Source: M3007 sp040397785 (GTDB lineage Bacteria; Bacteroidota; Bacteroidia; Chitinophagales; Saprospiraceae). Taken from it: a stretch of DNA of 55,135 nucleotides. The stretch is from contig JBBAVI010000028.1 in the NCBI GenBank assembly GCA_040397785.1, positions 1-55,135 on the forward strand, in the 5' to 3' direction. Within the stretch, counting starts at the first letter, position 1, and each line of letters starts with the position of its first letter. Under the pieces are notes generated by a model. The model was not told the origin of the DNA and did no database searches. It saw nothing but the letters and a program-made list of their open reading frames with translations. Made by a program: the position numbers and the translations under genes. Shown piece after piece: positions 16,472-25,281 of the stretch.

Positions 16472-17401
16472 TTACAACAGGTAAAAAACAAGGAATACAA
16501 ATACCCAAACCAAATCCACAAAGTGCCAGTACAAACCAATCTTCTCTACCATCTCATAACCGTTTTTGCGGGAAGCGTACAAACCACTACCTGCATTAAT
16601 CATAATGATGGCAAGAAACAATACACCCGAAAATACGTGGAAACCATGGAAACCCGTGATGAAGAAAAATAAAGCACCAAAAGCTTTTGGACCAAAAGCT
16701 GCTTCCTTTACCTGCCCTGCATAAGCACCCGTGGTGTATTTAATTTTTAAGTTTTCGTGGGATGTCATGCCTTCACCACGTTGTGCTGGATCATGGTACA
16801 CCAAACCACTTGGCTTACCATCATGCATATGGATTAAATAGCTTTGATCCTTGAAAAATGTTTTTTGCGTACCATCTGCGTTTTTCGCTTCTGAGCCATC
16901 CAAATTTAAATAAACACCATCTGCTTTATGTCGACCAAACGGGTTTTGCGTAACCGTTACGTTCTCTTTAACAATCAAAGTAGTCCATTCATAAGCTTGG
17001 CTTCCAAGGAAAGTCGCACCACCAAGCACGGTCAAAAACATCCAAAATACAACACCACGCTGATTTTCACGGTGGCCTTCCTGTACCGCACGTACCATTG
17101 TAACCGAACTAAAGATCAGAACAAACGTCATAAACGTTACGAAAATAAGCGGCCAATGTGCATCAACAAAAGGGAAAGAAGCAAATACGAAATCCGGCTC
17201 AGGCCAGGTAGGCATACTAAAACGAAGTGCTCCGTAAGCAATCAAGAAGCCCGCAAAAGTAAAGGCGTCTGATACCAAAAAGTACCACATCATAATTTTA
17301 CCATAACTCGCACCAAAGGGCGATACCGCACCTTCCCAGAGTTGGGATTCGTCAACATGTTCGTGCGTGTCGTGCGCGTGGTCAACAGAAGTTTCTGCCA
17401 T
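16472..17401 (-). CDS. coxC: Cytochrome c oxidase subunit III with a large soluble insertion
   Basis: 310 residues from ATG 17401 (MAETSVDHAHDTHEH). A TTG nine bases upstream also opens the frame but is unlikely. The His-rich N-terminus precedes the helices MMWYFLVSDAFTFAGFLIAYGAL, FVTFMTFVLIFSSVTMVRAV and VFWMFLTVLGGATFLGSQAYEW. Then comes an insertion of about 90 polar residues before GALFFFITGFHGFHVFSGVLFL and the final WHFVDLVWVFVFLVFYLL, which are the subunit III signatures. The insert should lie at one face of the oxidase. A second, shorter subunit III gene lies 49 bases upstream, a paired arrangement also seen in other Bacteroidota. Confidence 0.92.
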   Translation of the reverse strand: MAETSVDHAHDTHEHVDESQLWEGAVSPFGASYGKIMMWYFLVSDAFTFAGFLIAYGALRFSMPTWPEPDFVFASFPFVDAHWPLIFVTFMTFVLIFSSVTMVRAVQEGHRENQRGVVFWMFLTVLGGATFLGSQAYEWTTLIVKENVTVTQNPFGRHKADGVYLNLDGSEAKNADGTQKTFFKDQSYLIHMHDGKPSGLVYHDPAQRGEGMTSHENLKIKYTTGAYAGQVKEAAFGPKAFGALFFFITGFHGFHVFSGVLFLAIIMINAGSGLYASRKNGYEMVEKIGLYWHFVDLVWVFVFLVFYLL

Positions 17402-17450
17402 AACGTTCAATCAATTATGTAATAGAGTTCTTAGTTTCAGTTTCGGTTTA

Positions 17451-18026
17451 TCAGGACTGTATGGTGAAAAAGAAAATCAAATACACCCAAAGCACATCCA
17501 CAAAATGCCAATATTGTACAACCAATTCAAATCGTTGTTGCCTTCTTATCGTAGCCTTAAAGGGCAAATAATAGGCATGCACCAACGCAACCGTCAACCC
17601 TAACATGCCCCCTAATACGTGGGCCGCATGTAATCCAGATATCACATAAATGAATGAACTGGACGGATTAATGGTAAAGGTAGCACCAATTGCATTCAGT
17701 GCCTCCCAACCCATGTACTGCAAAATCACAAATGCCAATCCAAGCACAAATGTAGCAATCAACAGGCCCTTGTATTGTTGCTCTTTACCTTGTTTAAAAG
17801 CACGGTAAGACAACTGAATAGTCACACTGCTCAACAAAATTACTACCGTATTGATGAAAAACAAATCCGGTAATTTAAATTCAAACCAGTTTCCAGCAGC
17901 ACGACGCACAACATAAGCGCTCGTCAAAGAGCCAAACATCATAATCATTGCAGCAATAGCAACCCACAAAGCAAATTTTTGAGAGTTGATGTTACTTCTA
18001 CTGTATTGAGGCGTAATTGCAGCCAT
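17451..18026 (-). CDS. Cytochrome c oxidase subunit III-type protein (second copy)
   Basis: 191 residues with five membrane helices: 17-37, 52-70, 86-105, 125-148 and 170-188. It shows the subunit III signatures GLHAAHVLGGMLGLTVALVHA and VVQYWHFVDVLWVYLIFFF. It lacks the insertion found in the neighbouring 310-residue copy and matches the five-helix form of subunit III. It lies between ctaB and the second coxC in the operon. Both copies may be in the same enzyme or one may substitute for the other; the sequence does not tell. Confidence 0.9.
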   Translation of the reverse strand: MAAITPQYSRSNINSQKFALWVAIAAMIMMFGSLTSAYVVRRAAGNWFEFKLPDLFFINTVVILLSSVTIQLSYRAFKQGKEQQYKGLLIATFVLGLAFVILQYMGWEALNAIGATFTINPSSSFIYVISGLHAAHVLGGMLGLTVALVHAYYLPFKATIRRQQRFELVVQYWHFVDVLWVYLIFFFTIQS

Positions 18027-18037
18027 TTGTTTTAATT

Positions 18038-18940
18038 TTAAAACAGTTTATCCAACAACAAAACAATCAACGACAAGGGCAGATGCGCAAAAGAAAAGAA
18101 CATTTGTGCCCTGGCTGCTTTTACGGAACAAGTTTTATACAAATTCCAGCACTTCAGCGCCCAATAAACATTCAAAACCACTAAGGCAATCATTGCCACT
18201 AAACTGATATAACCCATGGCAAAAGCCAGGCCTGTATTCGCAATCAATAAAAGACAAAATCCAAAAGACAATAAGCCCGTAGTTTTATCCTTTTCTGCGG
18301 CCCCGGTAGGCAACAAATAAAAACCCGCCTTCCGGTAATCTTCATCCGCTAACCAGGCAACTGCCCAAAAGTGCGGAAATTGCCAAAGGAACTGAAGCGA
18401 GAACAACATCATCGCAGTAGATGAAATACTGCCTTCATAAGCCACACTCCCAATAATCAGCGGTAAGGCACCAGGTACCGCACCCACCAAAACAGCCAAC
18501 GGACTTGAACGTTTTAATGGCGTGTACACAAAGGCGTAACTAATCAACGATAAAGTTCCCAAAAAGCCTGTCAACGGGTTGAAAACAGAAAGCAAGGAAA
18601 TCCCAATCAATGCCATCAAACCGGCTAACAAAACAGCCTTCGAAATACTCATCCTTCCTGCTGCTACCGGGCGGTTGGCTGTACGAGGCATCAACACATC
18701 ATAGTCGCGCTCCAAAACCTGATTCAACGCATTCGCTGCACTGGTCACAAAAAAACCACCCAATGCAAGTATCAACGTCGCCAAGAATGTAATTTTACCT
18801 TCCGCTACGATCGCATACGACATTACTGCCGAAAAAACCACCGTCAGATTCAACCTGAATTTTACCAACAAACTAAAGTCGGTAATAGACTGACTTAATT
18901 CTCCCCAAACCGCCGCTTGCTTTGCCTGATTACGCTCCAT
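18038..18940 (-). CDS. ctaB: Protoheme IX farnesyltransferase (heme O synthase)
   Basis: 300 residues of the UbiA prenyltransferase superfamily. It adds a farnesyl group to heme b, giving heme O, the precursor of heme A for CoxA. The family motif NQVLERDYDVLMPRTANRPV (about residues 72-91) carries the Asp residues that bind Mg-pyrophosphate. A second conserved loop reads ADEDYRKAG (about 200). About nine hydrophobic helices are visible. It lies directly downstream of coxA, past an intercistronic hairpin, the usual place for this assembly factor. Confidence 0.95.
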   Translation of the reverse strand: MERNQAKQAAVWGELSQSITDFSLLVKFRLNLTVVFSAVMSYAIVAEGKITFLATLILALGGFFVTSAANALNQVLERDYDVLMPRTANRPVAAGRMSISKAVLLAGLMALIGISLLSVFNPLTGFLGTLSLISYAFVYTPLKRSSPLAVLVGAVPGALPLIIGSVAYEGSISSTAMMLFSLQFLWQFPHFWAVAWLADEDYRKAGFYLLPTGAAEKDKTTGLLSFGFCLLLIANTGLAFAMGYISLVAMIALVVLNVYWALKCWNLYKTCSVKAARAQMFFSFAHLPLSLIVLLLDKLF

Positions 18941-18968
18941 TTTTTCAATTAACTTTTATCACTGTAAT

Positions 18969-19009
18969 CATTTGCCGGAAACAACTATGTTGTTGTATTC
19001 CGGCAAATG
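18969..19009 (-). other. Intercistronic stem-loop between coxA and ctaB
   Basis: CATTTGCCGGAA (18969-18980) pairs perfectly with TTCCGGCAAATG (18998-19009). An inner ACAAC/GTTGT stem sits in the loop, and a further outer TAATCA/TGATTA stem forms if an AAT bulge is allowed. No T-run follows on the minus strand, so an mRNA-stability or processing element is likelier than a terminator. It starts 12 bases after the coxA stop. Confidence 0.65.
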
Positions 19010-19020
19010 AATTGATTACT

Positions 19021-20880
19021 TTAGTGGTTTCCGTGATCGTGCTCGTTTTCACCCAACGGAACATACTGTGGAATAAACTCCTTACCATCTTTTCCATAGT
19101 CATATGCCCAACGTTGTACAGTAGGGATATTACCAGGCCAGTTGCCGTGACCAGTTTCGATTGGTGTCGTCCATTCCAAAGTATTCGCACCCCATGGATT
19201 TTTAGATGTCATTTTACGACCGCTAAAAATGGAGTAGAAAAAGTTGATGATGAACAATATTTGAAGGAAAAATACCACAATCGCAGCAACCGTGATAAAT
19301 TTATTCAGGTCCGTAAAGTGACGGAATGCATCAAAAGAAGCCCCTGCATCATAGTAACGACGTGGAACACCCGCCATACCGGTGTAGTGCATCGGCCAGA
19401 AAATAGCATACGCACCGATCAAGGTACCCCAAAAGTGCACCTTACCCAAGGTTTCATTCATGAAACGACCAAACATTTTTGGGAACCAATGGTAAATACC
19501 CGCAAACATCCCAAAGAAGGCTGCAATACCCATTACAATGTGGAAGTGGGCAACAATAAAGTAAGTATCGTGCAACTGAATATCAATCGCCGAGTTACCC
19601 AGGAAGATACCCGTCAAACCACCAGAAATAAACATTGAAACAAACCCGATTGAAAACAAACTCGCCGAATTGAAGCGGAAGTTGGATCCGTATATCGTAG
19701 TAATCCAGTTGAACACTTTTACCGCCGATGGAACCGCGATAATCAACGTAAAGATTACAAAAAAGTTACTAATAAATGGATTCACACCCGACATAAACAT
19801 ATGGTGCGCCCAAACAATGAACGACAAGAAACCAATCGCCAAAATTGAGAAGACCATCGCGCGGTAACCAAAAATCGGTTTGCGTGCGTGTACTGACATT
19901 ACCTCCGATACAATACCCATAGCAGGCAAGATGATGATGTATACCTCCGGGTGACCCAAGAACCAGAACAAGTGCTGATACAAAATTGGGCTACCACCGA
20001 TCCGATCCAAAACTTGACCACCTACTACGATTTCGCTCAGGTAAAAAGAAGTACCCAAACCGCGGTCAAACATCAACAACAACAAGCCAGAAAACAACAC
20101 AGGGAAAGACAATACACCCAACACGGCTGTTACAAAAAACGCCCACATGGTCAAGGGCATACGCCACATGCTCATACCTTTCGTACGCAAGTTCAATACC
20201 GTAGTAATGTAGTTAATGCCCCCCAATAAGGCAGACACTACGAAAAGCGCCATCGAAACAATCCACATAGTCATACCCGCTCCTGAACCATCGGAGGCTT
20301 GCGGTAGCGCACTCAATGGCGGATACGCCGTCCAGCCCCCCGAAAATGGTCCAGTACTGAGGAACAAAGACAAAAACATCACCACACCAGCCAGGAAGAA
20401 CGCCCAATAAGAAAATGCGTTCAACAGCGGTGAAGCCATATCGCGGGCACCCACCTGCAACGGAATCAATAAGTTTGAAAAAGTACCACTCAATCCTGCC
20501 GTCAATACAAAGAATACAAGGATGGTACCATGCATGGTAACCAATGAGTAGTAGAATTCAGGATCAAGTTTGCCAATGCCTGCGGCATTTACTTGGATCC
20601 ATTTACCCAAAAGCGGCTTCAGCCAAACCAAATCAGCTTCTGGAAAGCCCAATTGAAGGCGGAAAATGATTGACATCCCAGCACCAATGAAGGCCCAGAA
20701 AATACCTGTGATCAGGAATTGACGCGCGATCATTTTGTGATCCGTGCTGAAGATGTAATGCGTCAAGAAGTTTGATTGAAACTTATCTCCATGAGCATGC
20801 TCATGAAAACTGTCATTATACCCAAGTTCTTGGGTAAGCGTTTCTTCCAAAGTTTCGGCGGCAGATATTACGTGAGCCAT
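19021..20880 (-). CDS. ctaD: Cytochrome c oxidase subunit I
   Basis: 619 residues, the catalytic subunit that reduces O2 to water at the heme a3-CuB centre and pumps protons. Landmarks include TMHGTILVFF (heme a His), FWFLGHPEVYIIILPAMG (CuB His and the cross-linked Tyr), WAHHMFMSG (the CuB His pair) and HDTYFIVAHFHIVMG (heme ligands). The HPEVY Tyr and surrounding glycines place it with A-type heme-copper oxidases. The N-terminus is His-rich (HEHAHGDK), as in coxC and actF of this cluster. It follows coxB by 66 bases. Confidence 0.97.
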   Translation of the reverse strand: MAHVISAAETLEETLTQELGYNDSFHEHAHGDKFQSNFLTHYIFSTDHKMIARQFLITGIFWAFIGAGMSIIFRLQLGFPEADLVWLKPLLGKWIQVNAAGIGKLDPEFYYSLVTMHGTILVFFVLTAGLSGTFSNLLIPLQVGARDMASPLLNAFSYWAFFLAGVVMFLSLFLSTGPFSGGWTAYPPLSALPQASDGSGAGMTMWIVSMALFVVSALLGGINYITTVLNLRTKGMSMWRMPLTMWAFFVTAVLGVLSFPVLFSGLLLLMFDRGLGTSFYLSEIVVGGQVLDRIGGSPILYQHLFWFLGHPEVYIIILPAMGIVSEVMSVHARKPIFGYRAMVFSILAIGFLSFIVWAHHMFMSGVNPFISNFFVIFTLIIAVPSAVKVFNWITTIYGSNFRFNSASLFSIGFVSMFISGGLTGIFLGNSAIDIQLHDTYFIVAHFHIVMGIAAFFGMFAGIYHWFPKMFGRFMNETLGKVHFWGTLIGAYAIFWPMHYTGMAGVPRRYYDAGASFDAFRHFTDLNKFITVAAIVVFFLQILFIINFFYSIFSGRKMTSKNPWGANTLEWTTPIETGHGNWPGNIPTVQRWAYDYGKDGKEFIPQYVPLGENEHDHGNH

Positions 20881-20946
20881 ACCAGTAGATTTTGAACAGT
20901 TTTAAAAAAAAATGCGAGGGTTCTATTTGTCTCCGGTACTTAAATA

Positions 20947-22467
20947 TCAGGAGGGATTGGTTGGAATGCCGCCCAGAATGGTGAATTCTGTCCGACGGTT
21001 TTTTGCCTGATTCTCAGGCGTATCATTTGGAACGGTTGGTTTTGTATCGCCATAACCATTGGCCTTCAGGCGACTGCCAGAAATACCACGAGTAGTCAGA
21101 TAGTTTGCCACTGCATTCGCACGTTCCACAGACAAAAGCATGTTTGAAGCGGGTTCGCCAACATTATCGGTATGTCCACCAATTGAAATAGACATTCCAG
21201 GATAAGTGGAGAGTGCGGTAACTAGGTTATCCAGTTCGTACTTGCTGTCCTCTGTCAACTTTGAAGACCCTACTTCAAAATTGATGAAACTCAATCGCAA
21301 GGTTCTTTCTGTTGCATTCGTAGATTCAAGTGCCTTCTTCACCGATTCATTAAATGTTTTTGAACGAAGCGGTGCCTCAATTGGCAAGGTCATTTTATCC
21401 TTATTTGGGTCGTCGGCTTTGCTGCGCACCTGTGTAAGATAGAAAGACTCCTGTTTCTTATACCAGGCATCGTATTCCTCTTGCGTTACAACTTTTAAAA
21501 CCCGGCGCATAGAATAGTGACCTTTACCACACAGTTCTGCGCATGCCAATTCATAATCAAATTTCTCCCAGCGCTTCGGGCCTGTTGGATCTGCTAGATC
21601 AAAAGGCTCATTGTACTCAGGATATTTGCGCAATTCATTGCGATATTCCGTTGTAGTCTTATTTGGTGTAAACACGAACATGGTTGGCAAACCAGGCACT
21701 GCATCCATTTTAACCCGGAAATGGGGCAAATAGAAATTGTGCAATACGTCTTTTGCAATGATTCGTACCCGTACTTTTTTACCTACTGGCAAGTAAAGCT
21801 CTTGTCCTGGAATAACATCATCCCAGTTCTTGGAATCGGTAAAGTCCTGACCAATTGGATTGCCTGCAGTAGTCAACTTGTAGTCGCGCGTTCCCAGTTT
21901 ATTGTCCGGACCAGGGTAACGAATACTCCAGTTGAACTGTTGACCAGTGGCTTCTATTTCCATGTAGTCCTCACCTTCTTTCACATCAGACATTACTTCG
22001 TTCCAGGCGTTTAGGCCACGTACTACCAACAGGGTCATTACCACCGCCGGAATTGCAGTCCACCAAACCTCCAAACGGTTGTCGTGTGCAAGGAATTTTG
22101 CTTTACGACCTTCTTGATAGCGATATTTGTAGGCAAACCAGAACAAAGCAATATGGGTGCCAATAAATACTATCCCGGTAAATACCAAGGTTAGATTGAA
22201 AAGTGCATCCAACATTGCGCCATGTTTGGAAGCCGCTGCGTGCGGGCCATAACCAAGCATTACATTTTTGAATTCATACGCAGAGATGATTACTCCACTC
22301 AAGAAAACAACAAGAAAAATGAGGGACAATAAGCCATTCCATTTGCTATTGTCGCGCAGAACTTCACGTTCACCTTTTATTTGGGCTGTGAGTTCAGTAA
22401 CCTTACCAACTTGTACAAGTACAATGGCAATCAGGATAAAACAGAGTAGTATGATAAGCGCAGTCAT
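20947..22467 (-). CDS. coxB: Cytochrome c oxidase subunit II fused to a C-terminal OmpA-like peptidoglycan-binding domain
   Basis: 506 residues. Hydrophobic segments lie at about 1-20, 46-63, 90-112 and 133-150. The periplasmic cupredoxin domain follows and holds the CuA centre: His243 (VLHNFYLP), then Cys309, Cys313, His317 and Met320 in CAELCGKGHYSM. This domain takes electrons from the cytochrome partner. Ordinary subunit II would stop near residue 350, or carry a cytochrome c domain in caa3 enzymes. Here a polar linker (350-388) leads to an OmpA-like domain (390-500): FEVGSSKL, IGGHTDNVGEP, LSVERANAVANYL, NGYGDTKP and NRRTEF. The OmpA domain is on the periplasmic side, where peptidoglycan is reachable. 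The reading frame is continuous, with no sign of an assembly join. Confidence 0.95.
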   Translation of the reverse strand: MTALIILLCFILIAIVLVQVGKVTELTAQIKGEREVLRDNSKWNGLLSLIFLVVFLSGVIISAYEFKNVMLGYGPHAAASKHGAMLDALFNLTLVFTGIVFIGTHIALFWFAYKYRYQEGRKAKFLAHDNRLEVWWTAIPAVVMTLLVVRGLNAWNEVMSDVKEGEDYMEIEATGQQFNWSIRYPGPDNKLGTRDYKLTTAGNPIGQDFTDSKNWDDVIPGQELYLPVGKKVRVRIIAKDVLHNFYLPHFRVKMDAVPGLPTMFVFTPNKTTTEYRNELRKYPEYNEPFDLADPTGPKRWEKFDYELACAELCGKGHYSMRRVLKVVTQEEYDAWYKKQESFYLTQVRSKADDPNKDKMTLPIEAPLRSKTFNESVKKALESTNATERTLRLSFINFEVGSSKLTEDSKYELDNLVTALSTYPGMSISIGGHTDNVGEPASNMLLSVERANAVANYLTTRGISGSRLKANGYGDTKPTVPNDTPENQAKNRRTEFTILGGIPTNPS

Positions 22468-22557
22468 CGTAAAGTTTTTTACTTTAACCCAAAGGTAAAT
22501 AGTTTGTTCGGAGCAATGTAAAGACTCTTTTTTGTTTAGAAACGTTCTAATTAAGGA

Positions 22558-24278
22558 TTAGTGATGATTTGCGTCGCCGTGACCATCATCTTCTCCTTCA
22601 ATAAGTGCTCCTGTATCGTGATGCAAACTTTCCTCCAAGTATGGATCTTTCATTGGCACCAACGATACACGTTGTAGTTGGGCAAAAAAGAAGAACAAAA
22701 ATAGGCTAAGGAATCCAATAAACACCCCTAATTCTTCTAACCCTGGAATTGTATAGCCCAGTTTAAAACTTTTATCCGGACCATGTTCTGCATGCGCACC
22801 TTGTTCAGCATGTTCGCCGTTTGCACCTTCAGTATGCGTTGCATCTGCAGTTGCTGTCATTGTTTTATGCCCTTCAGCAGTAGCATGTCCTGCTTCAGCA
22901 TGTGCTGCTGATTCAGTAGCATGTCCTGCTTCNNNNNNNNNNNNNNNNNNNNNNNNNNNNNNNNNNNNNNNNNNNNNNNNNNNNNNNNNNNNNNNNNNNN
23001 NNNNNNNNNNNNNNNNNNNNNNNNNNNNNNNNCAGTAGCATGTCCTGCTTCAGCATGTGCTGCTGATTCAGTAGCATGTCCTGCTTCTGTATGGGCTGTA
23101 GTTTTGGTTGGATTTTCTTCTGTTGCAGGAGCCGCCTCTTTTGGCGCAGTTTCTGACAATGGCGCAACTTCTGCACCAGGCTTTTTGCCTTCGGCCATTT
23201 CTTTCGCCTCAAAGGCTGCGATGCGTGCACCTGGCTTGATCATGTAGAAAAAATCCCACCAGTGACCAACAAACACAAACAAGGCAACAAAAAACATCGT
23301 ACCGAATTTGCGTTTCGTATCATTACGCATCAAAATAAAGAAAGGCAATACAAAATTAATCAACAAGTTACCCCAAAACAAAATTGGGTAATGCTCCATC
23401 CGTTCTTTGAAGTAGATGGTTTCTTCTCCGTTGTTGGCATACCAAATCAACATAAATTGGTCAAACCACAAGTATGTCCAAAACACACTGATACCGAAAA
23501 GGAATTTACCTACATCGTGTAAGTGGCTACGATTAACATACTCCATATACCCCAAGGATTTGAGGTAAATGATAATCATGGTTGTCAATGAAATGGAGGC
23601 CAACCACAAAGAAGCAGTTGCATACCATGCAAACATGGTTGAGTACCAATGCGGGTCAACCGCCATCACAGATTCCCAAAGGAAAAAGGTACTTAAGAAA
23701 CCGCCAATGGGAAGGAAGGAAGCCGCCCATTTGCGTTGTTTTTTATAATAATCGAAGGATGGTGTTTCCTTCGTATCCTGATCAACTGATGCTTGACGCA
23801 ATTTGAAAGCCCAATAATACCAAAGCGCCAAAAAGCCTACAACCGATAAGGTATAGAAGGTTGGGTTCAAAAAACTTTTTTTACCCGCTAGGATTTTATC
23901 ATAAATCGGACTGTTTGGATCTGTAATTCCTGGTGTGTTCCAGTGATACAGGTGGTGGAGATGTCCCCAAACACCAATGGCAAGTATACCCATCAGGATA
24001 ATACCGACCCACATAAACTGGCTCATTGCTTCCCAAACCCGCTTTATTACGGAATTCCAGCCAGCAAAGGCTGTAATTTGTGCAGCAAGGAAAAACATGG
24101 ACATAAATGCAATTCCCGTGAAGTATACGGCATTGTGCAAATAATTTGTCCAAAAACGGGTGTGGAACTCATCGTCATTAAGGAATGACAAAAGAAGACA
24201 TACCACGCCCAACGCCATGCCACCAATGAGCACACGTTTTTGTTTGACTTCAAATACAAATTGCGTATTCAGATTCAT
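22558..24278 (-). CDS. actF: Alternative Complex III subunit ActF (NrfD-like), gene broken by an assembly gap
   Basis: Quinone-site-type membrane subunit of Alternative Complex III. Nine membrane helices precede a polar tail that enters a His-rich 12-residue repeat (AAHAEAGHATES). The repeat is interrupted by 100 Ns at 22933-23032. As scaffolded, the frame after the gap ends at 22857 with a nonsense tail. Following the repeat's own frame across the gap instead leads straight into the ORF at 22558-22860. That ORF supplies one more helix (GVFIGFLSLFLFFFFAQL) and a DPYLEESLHH end. ActF proteins have ten helices, so this is the missing tenth. The true gap must be 17 + 36k bases, which keeps frame; 100 does not. 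Hence one gene, not two. It follows actE. Confidence 0.82.
22878..23087 (-). repeat. 36-bp tandem repeat in actF flanking the assembly gap
   Basis: Full 36-base units lie at 22878-22913 and 23033-23068, each followed by the same 19-base partial unit (22914-22932 and 23069-23087). They encode AAHAEAGHATES, a His- and Ala-rich 12-mer. The copy number inside the gap is unknown. Confidence 0.9.
22933..23032. other. Assembly gap (100 N)
   Basis: Exactly 100 Ns, a conventional placeholder for unknown length, lying within the 36-bp tandem repeat of actF. The sequence on both sides ends at the same repeat phase, so the gap is almost certainly a repeat collapse. Confidence 0.98.
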
Positions 24279-24391
24279 ATCGCAAGACCGAATTTAGTCC
24301 GGTGTTTTTTTGATAGTTGGGATAAGTGGTATCCACTCCCCTGAACTATGAACTTAGTTAATAAGGCTGGCAAATGGGGCTTCGCACAGGT

Positions 24392-25216
24392 TTATTTTAC
24401 AGGCGGTGGCGGTGGTGGTGGAGGCGCTTGAACGCGTGCCGGACCCGTTGCGACTCCTTTTGCAGGAACTTCCACGTTACTCAGGGTATTCGCCTTTTCA
24501 CCGTATTCCAAAGTTTTTGATTTCGCTTGCAAACCGCGGATGTAGTGAATTACCTGCCACCGCTCTTCGTAGGACAATTTATCAGAATATCCGCCCATGA
24601 CATTTTTACCGTACATGATTGCAAAATAGTAGCGACCATTACCAGCACTGATCATATCATCAGCGATCATATTCTTGGGTTGCGCAGGGTATTTGCTATC
24701 TGGACGTGCAACCAACCAACCCTGGCCGTCTCCTTTTTCGCCGTGGCAAATACCACAGTTCACTTCATAAAGTGCTTTTGCCTTATCGAGCCCTTTGGCA
24801 GTAATCGGAAATGGATTGCCCACCATTTCCTGTTCGCAAAGCAAACGATCATTTTCATTGTCTGCGTAATAAAAAGGTGCCTGACCATTTACCTGTGCGG
24901 CAATTGCATTCGGTGCATTTTTACCACGAACAACATCTAATGCAGCGGCATCTCCGTAATACACAGCAGTATAACCGCGTGGGATCGTTCCGTTTACTTT
25001 CGCACGGGGCTGAGAAAGTTGTGCTTTGGTAAAAAGGCTCTTTCCTTCCCAATGGTTCCAGTAATACGCGCTGTAAACATTTCCCTCATATGAAACCGGA
25101 TGGTACATATCTGGCATATATTCATGCCCTGTTTTGTTAACTCCAGCGGGAGAGCAGAGCGAAAAAAGCCATGCAAACAAGGCAATCCCGAGAATCACGC
25201 CAATTGCGTTTTTCAT
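24392..25216 (-). CDS. actE: Alternative Complex III subunit ActE (monoheme cytochrome c lipoprotein)
   Basis: 274 residues. The N-terminal hydrophobic segment ends in a lipobox-like LFSLC (about residue 21), so the mature protein is probably a periplasmic lipoprotein. One heme c site (CGICH) lies in YEVNCGICHGEKGDGQGW near residue 155. The distal Met may be in YGKNVMGGYSDKLSYEERWQV, the usual class I cytochrome c place. The C-terminus is Pro-rich and ends in eight consecutive prolines. It should relay electrons within Alternative Complex III toward the oxidase. It lies between actD and actF. Confidence 0.9.
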   Translation of the reverse strand: MKNAIGVILGIALFAWLFSLCSPAGVNKTGHEYMPDMYHPVSYEGNVYSAYYWNHWEGKSLFTKAQLSQPRAKVNGTIPRGYTAVYYGDAAALDVVRGKNAPNAIAAQVNGQAPFYYADNENDRLLCEQEMVGNPFPITAKGLDKAKALYEVNCGICHGEKGDGQGWLVARPDSKYPAQPKNMIADDMISAGNGRYYFAIMYGKNVMGGYSDKLSYEERWQVIHYIRGLQAKSKTLEYGEKANTLSNVEVPAKGVATGPARVQAPPPPPPPPVK

Positions 25217-25281
25217 GCTTTTTGAATTTATCTTTGTTAAAATGTGCGTTGCTAAAATCGTTATTTAAACAAAAAAGCAAC

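Noticed and set aside
18922..19638. 238-codon plus-strand ORF
   Set aside because: Antisense to coxA and ctaB ends; no domain, codon pattern is a mirror of the membrane protein.
22558..22860. Separate 100-residue one-helix protein gene
   Set aside because: Its frame is continuous with the actF repeat across the assembly gap and it supplies the missing last helix; treated as the end of actF.
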